Position numbers and translations under genes: made by a program | NCBI RefSeq assembly: GCF_052857255.1 | Contig: NC_135498.1 | Coordinates: 160,732,624 to 160,796,623, forward strand | Direction: 5' to 3' | From: Amblyomma americanum | Taxonomy: Eukaryota; Arthropoda; Arachnida; Ixodida; Ixodidae | DNA length: 64,000 nt | Part shown: one piece after another, positions 57,161-64,000 of the stretch | Numbering within the stretch: position 1 is the first letter of the stretch | How the letters are laid out: the number at the start of each line of letters is the position of its first letter | The notes under the pieces: model-generated | What the model was told of the DNA's origin: nothing | The model's input: only the letters and a program-made list of their open reading frames with translations | Databases searched by the model: none

Positions 57161-57695
57161 GTCCAGGAAGGCTAAATACAGAAGTCTGTTTTCCGCCTTA
57201 CCTATTTCTATGCACTGGGTAAGCACGAAAAGGCAATCATCTAAGCGCCTACCACTTCTGAACCCGTTCTGAAGTTCTCCGAGTATTCTATTACTTTCTA
57301 CCCATGACTGCATTTTTATTTTCACCGCCTGCATCGCCAGCCTGTATGTAACTGATGTTATCGTAATCGGTCGGAAGGATTTCATGTTCGTCTTATTGCG
57401 TTTCCCTTTATAAATGAAATTAATTTTACTCTGTTTCCAGCTGTGCGGAATTTGCTGATTTGTTATGACTGCCTCCAATACTTTTATCAGCGTTTCCTTG
57501 CCTCTTGGGCCAAGTTCATTAATTAGCTTGATAGGAATTTAGTTGATCCCTGCGGACGTACATCTTGGAATATTTGCTTCCGCCTTTTTCCAGTTAATAT
57601 TCGTCAGTTCCACGCTGTTTTCTATTGCGTTCCTGTGTTGCTCCCTCATTTGGGGTGATTACTCTATCGTCTTTCTTAAATGACTAAGCTATAAC
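57161..57695 (-). pseudogene. LINE-2 RT N-terminal part
   Basis: The minus frame encodes ITNQQIPHSWKQSKINFIYK, SFRPITITSVTYRLAMQAV, RILGELQNGFRSGRRLDDC and LFVLTQCIEIGKAENRLLYL, then the catalytic-type AFLDYS cut by the P element. Homology to LINE-1 stops near 57695, the 5' truncation point. Confidence 0.88.
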
Positions 57696-57989
57696 TAGTA
57701 TCATCGACAGCTACCGCCCTCTAGTGTTGCACTTTGCAAGCAATGCAACTGCCGGCCGTCGCTCGACTTTGGCAGTGGGAGCAGCGCAACATCGGGCCGG
57801 ACGAGTGTGACTTGTCAATGGCGATACTGGTACTGTACAATCTCGTGTGACGAGTACAGCTCGGGTTTGTCGGCTAAACAGGGCAGGCGAAAGCATAGAG
57901 GCTTGCGGAACTCTGTTGTGAAGTATCTGTGCGCATATTATTGCGACAGGATACGAACATATCAGTGAAGGTGTGCAGAAATTCGTGAA
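57696..57989. other. No gene recognised
   Basis: Anonymous, GC-moderate sequence with one 93-codon minus frame of no recognisable family. Confidence 0.4.
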
Positions 57990-58450
57990 CATAGAAGAAC
58001 GGTCGTAGCCCCTATTTATGGACGGAGGCTGCCCAAGATTGATTGATGAGCGACGTTATCGAAAGCTCTTTGGAAGCCTATGCCGACGATTCCGCGTAGT
58101 TGGAATCAGCTAGACAGTCTGCAAACGCACTAAGAGCCGTCATGGCGCCTTCGGTGCACAGGTGACTCCGAAACTCAAGGAAGCAGGGATCCAGCGCTGT
58201 TTATTTCTTGAAGCCATAGGAGGTGGAGCAGTGGCATCCGTTCCATAACTTTTCCTGCGCAAGAGGTGAGAGAATTAGGGCGGAGACTGCTTAGCTTGGA
58301 TGGAGGCTTGTTTATTTTGGGAATGAAGATAGGAACAGCCGTTCTGGTCCAGGTAGGAGGAACTTCTCCGGAAATCCATACTGAGTTTATATGGTTCACA
58401 ATAATCTGAAGTGATGACTGCGGGAGATTCCTAAACATACGATTAGTAAT
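57990..58450 (-). pseudogene. I-clade LINE RT scrap
   Basis: The minus frame around 58438-58230 reads IIVNHINSVWISGEVPPTW, AVPIFIPKINKPPSK and SLRPNSLTSCAGKVMERM, the same RT entry motifs as in the LINE at 24304-24450. The rest (58230-58000) is decayed. Confidence 0.8.
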
Positions 58451-58899
58451 CTTCTCTGAGCCATGAGTAACCGTTTAATGGGAGGTAGATATTGCAGCCT
58501 TATTTCCCGGCATATAATAAATGGTTGTCAGCCTCTTAAACGCGCATTAAACATGTGCGCAAAAAAAGAGAACCGGTCGATTACATTGTCAATAATCCCA
58601 CCTGTTTTGATTCGTTCGCCCAGAAAAAAACTGGAGGACGCTCAAGCTTCGTCGAGTGAGACGCGACAGTGTGTCGCAGCGTTGCCGAGGAGTACAGGGA
58701 ACGCCATCGCCCGTTCGGCACGACGCGTGGCCCGTTGGACAATTTAAGGAAAGGACGCCTGTCTCGGCGGACACCCAAAGCGGGCCGTAAGGGAAGGAAA
58801 ATGAAATGAACAATTGCTTTTAAGGAAAGGAAATGACGCCTGTCTCACATTTCTCGCTGGACACCCGGATCGAGCCGTAAGGAAAGGAAAATCGATCAA

Positions 58900-58990
58900 T
58901 CGATCGATAATCAATCAATAAATTAACCTATCAATCAAACAATCAATCAATCAATCAATCAATAAATAAATCTATCCATCAATCATTAAC
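58900..58990. repeat. (TCAA)n-like microsatellite
   Basis: Imperfect TCAA/TCGA repeats. Confidence 0.9.
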
Positions 58991-59075
58991 GCTCTCGCGT
59001 TAAAATCCCTTCCCTTACGGCGCGGCTCACGTGTCCATCGAGATGCGCCATTTTTCGCTCACGGCCAAAGACGCC

Positions 59076-59379
59076 TACCCGCCGCGGTGGCTCAATGGTT
59101 AGGGCGCTCGACTACTTATCCAGTGTTCCCGGGTTCGAACCCGACCGCGGCGGCTGCGTTTTTTTGGAGGAAAAACGCTAAGGCGCCCGTTTGCTGTGCG
59201 ATGTCAGTGCACGTTAAAGATCCCCAGATGGTCGAAATTATTCCGGAGACCTCCACTGCGGCACCTCTTCTTCCTTCACTCCCTCCTTTATTCCTTCCCT
59301 TACGGCGCGGTTCAGGTGTCCAACGATGTATGAGACACACTGCGCCATTTCCTTTCCCCAAAAACCAATTATTATTATC
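59076..59379 (+). repeat. SINE-A, full length, with target duplication
   Basis: A box (GTGGCTCAATGGTTAGGGC), B box (GGGTTCGAACCC), body, and the tail ATTTCCTTTCCCC then AAAAACCAATTATTATTA. AAAGACGCC flanks it at 59067-59075 and 59380-59388. This is the reference copy for family A in this window. Confidence 0.94.
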
Positions 59380-59455
59380 AAAGACGCCGACGACACCGGC
59401 TTTTCTGCGACACCATGCTCCTTAACGCTGTCGCGTTAACATGCTCAAGGAGTCA

Positions 59456-59787
59456 CTTTTAATTGATGCAAAAGACCCATTTATAGTCTCGAGATGTTAA
59501 ACCCACGCTATACCATAACACTTTTGCCGCGCTTGCTAAAATTTAGACGCATCCTTTTCAGTGAACAGGTGAACAGTTCTTTGTTCTTCCATCGTGCTGA
59601 AGGAATTCTACTGGGATCAAAGCATATTCGTAGGCTCCGATGGCGACTAAGTATTGCTATCGCGCAATTACAGGCAGAAAAAATGGAGGGGACACTTAGG
59701 ATATGACGCGACCATATATGCGGAATTGGCCATTCTCACCTTTCCATTCATTGGTGCCTGGGAGTCCTCACACCAACCTTTCAATAA
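59456..59787. other. No gene recognised
   Basis: Anonymous sequence. Confidence 0.5.
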
Positions 59788-59930
59788 TGCAGCGGTTATA
59801 AGGGACGCTCTACTGCCCTGCGATAGCAGGCGCTGCCACCGGAGGGGCTAGGCGACTGAAGTTGCTGTTCCCGAGCAACCTCTTGCGATCAATAATTGAT
59901 CTAACCATCACCTGCCACGATGGTCAGATC
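59788..59930 (+). repeat. SINE-C copy 2
   Basis: Shares ordered blocks with 32525-32675: TGCAGCGGTTATAAGGGACG, CTACTGCCCTG, GGCGCTGCCACCGG, GAGCAACCTCTTGCGAT and TTGATCTAACCATCACCTGC. More diverged than the A and B copies. Confidence 0.7.
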
Positions 59931-60132
59931 GCTCACAATCCGGTGGGTAGGTTGCGATGACAGAACAAGGTTTACATGACTTAGGTTGATTCTCCGGCGG
60001 GTGGCAACGTGGGCCACCCAACGCCGACAACGGGTTTTCTGCATAACGGGGCCTTTGACTCTATCGCGTTGATGCTTACCATCGAAGAGCCCCATGCCGT
60101 TCCCTTCGCGGAGAGGGACGACTACAAAGGAC

Positions 60133-60340
60133 GATAATAATAATAATAATAATGTTAATAATAATAATAATAATTGGTTCTTGGGGCAAGGAAATGGCGC
60201 AGTCTCATATATCGTGGGACACCTAAACCGCGCCGTAAGGAAAGGGATAAAGGAGGGAGTGAAAGAAGAAAGGAAGAGGTACCGTAGTGGAGGGCTCCGG
60301 AATAATTTTGAACCCATGGACATCTTTAACGTGCAATGGG
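60133..60340 (-). repeat. SINE-A, 5'-truncated, with long (AAT)n tail
   Basis: An (AAT)n tail (60133-60173) precedes AATTGGTTCTTGGGGCAAGG and the usual body, ending at GGACATCTTTAACGTGCAAT. No head. Confidence 0.9.
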
Positions 60341-60836
60341 CCAAAAATCGATTAGTTCACCATCGCCCTAACTAATGAGCTGATCCAGATTTTTGGCCCA
60401 TTCACTATACACCCCTTGACGTCCCAGTGTTCGTAAACAGGGCGGCGGTGCTGTCGCTTTTACCCTAGGAAGCAAAGCGCTAATGAACTATTTATGCGTT
60501 ACGAGACATCTCCGCTATGGCCCTTATGTTATCCCCCTGCTTTGAGCCTGCGCCCTATGGAAAAGAGAAGAGAGTGAGAACAAAACATTCCTAACAATAA
60601 GATGACAAGTTACTGCCGCTTCTCAAAACAGCGCCGTTTTGAGTTATGCAGTTGCATGCACAGTGGTTGGCCGCAGTATGATTTGCAAACCCGACCAGGT
60701 GCCACCACGCACCTAGTAAGCCGGACCCTTAATTTTTTCGTAAAGGTGAAAAAGGGGTGCCGTTACGCCCTCAGAGTTCCTGTGTACTCTACGCCAGCAG
60801 CGTATTTCCGTTTGCTAGCCGTTGCAGACAAGCCCA
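60341..60836. other. No gene recognised
   Basis: Anonymous. The phrase TTTTTGGCCCATT / AATGGGCCAAAAA forms an inverted pair at 60335-60403. Confidence 0.45.
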
Positions 60837-61000
60837 ATGTTGCCCATGTCCATTCCCGACAAGTGCAATGTTGCCAAAACAGACACTGCAGCCAAGTTCA
60901 GTGTTGCCTACGCCCATTCCCGACAAGTGCAATGTTGCCAAAACAGACGCTGCAGCCAAGTGCAGTGTTGCCCACGTCCGTTCCCGACAAATGCAAGCGT
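60837..61000. repeat. 64-bp tandem repeat, ~2.5 copies
   Basis: CATTCCCGACAAGTGCAATG starts at 60851 and 60915, and a variant (CGTTCCCGACAAATGCAA) at 60979: an exact 64-base period. Each unit holds two related half-units (GTGCAATGTTGCC and GTTCAGTGTTGCC). Because 64 is not a multiple of three, all three frames stay open across it, giving spurious ORFs. Confidence 0.92.
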
Positions 61001-62199
61001 CTGCCAGGCCTATAGTGAACTATTCTAGGCCCAAGTTGTATTGTAGTAACGCTAGCCTGGCCTGCATTTGTGCGAATAGGTGAGTGTCACAGGCAGTGTG
61101 TAAAATTCCTGGCCTTTCACAATAAGAAAGCCAACATTCCTTCTGGCACTTTTGTTTCATTGTCGGTGATTTTTCTGCGTAACCGTCGCTTTGTTGAGTC
61201 TTTTCTTTTAGCGGGGCTGCTGTAATGCCCCTGCCGGAGTGGTTTTTATATGATGTAGGTTTTCAGCGTATATTTTCGTGGTTTACTGAAAAAATTGTCC
61301 CTACAGTCCATACTCACTTTGCCCATTCTTCGTCTTGGGTTGTGGCACATTTTTTTTTCAAATTGCTGAATCGTCAAACGTTCATATCTATCTCACACCT
61401 CTCATGAAAGCTGCGCGCGGTTACGGGTGACGTTGTCGCATGATTGATTAGGCGAAACTGAAATAAAGGAGCTTGTGTCAATTGTGTCAGGTAACCTAGA
61501 ACAGTGTATTGGGCTGTAAGATCATTTCCTTAATTTAGACATTGTTGCAAACAGTTTCATGATGGCATATACTTGTTGTCTTGTCTTAACATTTGGCACA
61601 GGAAGGGAAAAATCCCACTAAGCACAACCTCCCCTAAATAAACTGTGCAAACACTAGTCATTATTAATATTGCATCCACTGCTCTGTGTCTAATCTGAGC
61701 TCAATGTGGCATCCACATATCTTCTGCAATCTATGATCTTGTAGGTCCTAAACATAAGTGATATTGCTTCTGAAAGTGCAAGCTTCTCTCACTTAGAGAC
61801 CTGCTTTCCATGCGTGGTTTATGTGCTTGCTCCTTTTATCCAATGCATAATGACTCTTTTGATGTTGTGTAGTGAGCCCCCTTTGATGGCTTGGAGCTTA
61901 CCTAGTGTCCTCAGAATAAAAAAAGGTGGCTACTTCTCTGAACATCAATATATTTTTTTAATAGTTACTTGCACCACCCCATAGCATCCAAGGAGTTAAA
62001 AATGTTGAAAAAGAAAACAGTCTACTCATTGAAATCATGGAAGAAAGCACCATTGGATAATATACGAACAGTACTTGACACTAAGCTGTTCTACTCTAGG
62101 ATAGGTAAAAAACAGAATTATGAAAAACATCACCCTTTAAGGAAAGCTTTTTTACCTTGAAATTCTTGAATATGTAATTAAGTTGTTGGTTGAGTATAT
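61001..62199. other. No gene recognised
   Basis: AT-rich anonymous DNA. A frame at 61969-62160 is Lys-rich without recognisable domain; it may be the far end of the neighbouring LINE scrap. Confidence 0.4.
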
Positions 62200-62790
62200 T
62201 TCTCACAGTTTACAGCAGTTTTAGCAAGTAAATATTGTAGAACGATTTTAATCAGATTTTTCCCGTGGTCGTTCTGCTGCTGTTTCTATTTCAGTTTGCA
62301 TTTGCTCTGTAATTCTGAGTTGCTGTCTTTAATTTCCCGGTGGAAATCAAGCAGCACTGTTGTGAATTTTTTCAATATACTTATAAGTGGCCATGTATGC
62401 AAGTCCCAACAATCACATCCATACTCAAGTATAGGTCAGACTTGACTATCAGCTGTATTCTGAAATCACTTTGCAAATGACCGAATCTCTACTGTAATAA
62501 ACCCGGAGCTGATGGCTGCCTCGTTCCAAATGTAATTCACATGCTTAATCCAAGGCGTGATATAAAAAGCACTCCTAAACATAAATTTCTTGCTTGTTCT
62601 TAAAGTAATAAGATTAACTCTGTACCTATCGAAGTGATTACAACACTTTCTTGTAAAGGTGATGTGAACAGTTTGCAAAGCTTTCAGCAAAGTAGGTGAA
62701 TCATACACAATTTGTGAATTACACTGGCGGAATATCATCAGGACCAAATACCTTGGCCTAATTAACATCTTGGAATATTATACCAATCCC
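62200..62790 (-). pseudogene. CR1-like LINE scrap
   Basis: Minus-strand frames show GPDDIPPV (62740), the PDG/PDD motif at RT entry. Further on, ITPWIKHVNYIWNEAAIS and SGFITV correspond to the W..H..YI...A...LGF block of CR1-like RT ends, and ILEYGCDCWDLHTWPLISI-like sequence near 62400 matches the following segment. Most of the RT is deleted. High decay; clade assignment is tentative. Confidence 0.55.
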
Positions 62791-63279
62791 GTTAACTCAA
62801 AATCTGACCTTCAGCATGCGGTCTAGCTTAGCAGGCGGTGTGAATCTAACAATATGTGAGCAAGGCGGCATGCAGATGAGGAATAACCACTGCAAAGTTT
62901 TGTTTGACATACATTATTGTTTATTCAAAAACTAGTGCAGGCATGAGGTAAACAAATTAGTAGAGGAGGAGGCCCTGAGTAGAAACTGTCTTATTATTAA
63001 TTGTATATATGGCACATATTAAACATATGGCAGATAGCAACTACATATCGGAAAACAGGTGGAGCAGGAATTAACAATCACAAGAAAAAATTAGATTAAG
63101 CATGCTCAATTTTACAAACTCATTAAAGAACATGGCAAAAAGAGAACACAATGCTATACAAAAGCACTCAAGCAATAAAAGCCATACACAATAAATACAG
63201 GGTTCATTGGCATGGCAAATGAAGGTAATTAAAAAGTACACACTTTTTCAACCTTTTATGGAATGATGCTTCTGTACTA
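62791..63279. other. No gene recognised
   Basis: AT-rich anonymous DNA. Confidence 0.5.
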
Positions 63280-63715
63280 GATGATGTGATGATTGTTAGT
63301 AGAGAGTTGCAGACAGTGATTGCTGAGAACAATGAATTAAAACGAATCTCTAGAATATCATCACTTTTCAAGCCAGGTATAGAGCTGTTGTCCGCACCAA
63401 AAAAAAAAATTCCGGGCGTAGTGTACAGTATACCGTGCAGAGACTGTAAAACCATGTGCATGTGGGTGAAAGTGGAAACTTCGTTCAAAGGTTGAAACAA
63501 CACCAGTATGATGTTGCAAACAAGAAAGCTTCGTCAAATGCACTCGTCAGAAATTCTGAAAGCAAGCAGCATCATACAGATTGAGCAACGCGTGCATTTT
63601 GAAAACAGAACAGAATCTCCAGAGCTGTCTATATCTAGAATCCTTGATGATTCAGACAACCAAACACACTCTTAATCGCACTGACGGGGCACTTCCTAGT
63701 GCATACGCCCGCCGC
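63280..63715 (+). pseudogene. Penelope-like element GIY-YIG endonuclease remnant
   Basis: The plus frame reads SLFKPGIELLSAPKKKIPG then VVYSIPCRDCKTMCM, the GVVY.IPC..C motif that opens the GIY-YIG endonuclease of Penelope-like retroelements. After a frameshift at about 63460, GESGNFVQRLKQHQYD continues the fold. A third frame gives ILKTEQNLQSCLYLESLMIQ and HTLNRTDGALPSAYARRLG, the conserved end of the protein. RT is not found upstream, so only the C-terminal endonuclease survives. Confidence 0.78.
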
Positions 63716-64000
63716 CTAGGCACATTTTCAAGCTTAAATAGCCAGCCTTACACGTCTGCACCTGCTTGTGAACAAGGCTCTCGTGTGGGAGCTGAAACGT
63801 CATTTAGGAGTTCATTTTATTTTGCTCGGTGTTCTGCATTCTCCACGTACAGCCCCGACCAGACAGGTTTCCGTCCAACCCTCGACTTCATGCAGCAAGC
63901 ATATAGTTTCTAGAAAGCACAACAGGGAACCTAAACTCAAATGTCAGCATGTGTTAGTTCATGCTCTAGGTCATCCTGCTAAGATTGCAGCCACGGCAAA
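63716..64000. other. Window end, no gene recognised
   Basis: Downstream of the Penelope-like remnant. Nothing supported. Confidence 0.5.

Larger units (their letters stand above)
54842..57167 (+). mobile_element. P element (THAP9-like), internally deleted
   Basis: The element body (54849-57160) has 29-30 bp terminal inverted repeats, TATAGTGTACTAGAATTAGG left and TATAGTGTACTAGAATCAGG right, one mismatch over the first 29 bases. GTCCAGG is duplicated on both sides (54842-54848 and 57161-57167); P elements normally make 8-bp duplications, so 7 here is slightly short. At 2.3 kb it carries the THAP exon and the transposase C-terminus, but the middle is missing. It lies in the plus orientation inside LINE-2. 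Confidence 0.93.
53132..57695 (-). mobile_element. LINE-2: same family as LINE-1, interrupted by a P element
   Basis: Minus strand, from the short GGAT tail at 53139 to a 5' truncation near 57695. It is collinear with LINE-1 (3' UTR, finger, RT) but lacks the endonuclease. LINE-1 and LINE-2 lie head to tail. The RT is split at 54848/57161 by the P element with a 7-bp duplication. A 15-base G run (53476-53490) sits in the 3' region. Confidence 0.88.
58628..59455 (+). mobile_element. Composite repeat, copy 2
   Basis: Starts GGAGGACGCTCAAGCTTCGT and ends ATGCTCCTTAACGCTGTCGC then GTTAACATG, the same ends as 45479-46795 on the other strand. Internal ~85-base units (AAGGAAAGGAAATGACGCC, CTCACATTTCTCGCTGGACA) again resemble tandem SINE-A tails. 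It contains a (TCAA)n stretch (58900-58990) and a full SINE-A. Confidence 0.7.

Noticed and set aside
60837..61000. CRISPR-like spaced repeats
   Set aside because: Strict 64-base tandem period without unique spacers, in a eukaryotic genome.
60757..61083. Three overlapping plus-strand ORFs
   Set aside because: All three frames are kept open by the 64-bp tandem repeat.

Overview
This looks like nuclear DNA of a hard tick (Ixodida; a metastriate genus such as Rhipicephalus, Dermacentor, Amblyomma or Hyalomma is most likely). The basis is recognition by eye, with no database search. The window holds many copies of tRNA-headed SINEs of the tick Ruka type, tick-type I-clade and APE-type LINEs, Ty3/gypsy elements, a Penelope-like endonuclease, a THAP-domain P element, and long tetranucleotide microsatellites. 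There is no operon structure, no ribosome binding site and no intact cellular multi-exon gene.

Layout. 1-1017 is a near-identical copy of 28241-29261, so the ends of the first 28 kb are a recent direct duplication; each copy carries the same putative terminal exon. 1018-11100 is mostly anonymous DNA with palindromic MITEs and one well-bounded putative exon (6253-6438). 11119-13935 is an RTE-like LINE 3' end split precisely by a 2.2 kb TTAA-flanked element. 14404-22330 holds SINEs, MITEs and two minus-strand single-pass membrane-protein ORFs (17160-17789 and 21904-22188). The leader of the second is duplicated at 23686-23871, where a 4 kb I-clade LINE with a 1.36 kb (GATA)n array is inserted. 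29841-34300 has two putative exons, a SINE, microsatellites and a perfect hairpin.

34991-57695 is a nested stack of mobile elements. (1) A decayed Ty3/gypsy element, 34991-44244, has integrase upstream of reverse transcriptase. It is interrupted by an antisense, LTR-less pol fragment (39276-42130) of a second, conventionally ordered gypsy element whose 940-codon frame is still open. (2) LINE-1, minus strand, 44245-53131, is interrupted by a SINE-bearing composite repeat (45479-46795) and by a complete non-autonomous LTR element (49017-53030, target duplication AGCGC) that itself carries a 300 bp LINE-tail insertion in its 3' LTR. (3) LINE-2, same family and strand, 53132-57695, is interrupted by an internally deleted P element (54849-57160) with a THAP exon and a C-terminal transposase half.

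57990-64000 holds an I-clade LINE scrap, a second copy of the composite repeat, more SINEs, a 64 bp tandem repeat, a CR1-like LINE scrap and a Penelope-like GIY-YIG endonuclease remnant.

The sequence therefore reads as an accumulation of insertions whose relative order can be read off, with fragments of host genes between them. The putative host exons rest only on open frames and splice-site consensus and need transcript support.
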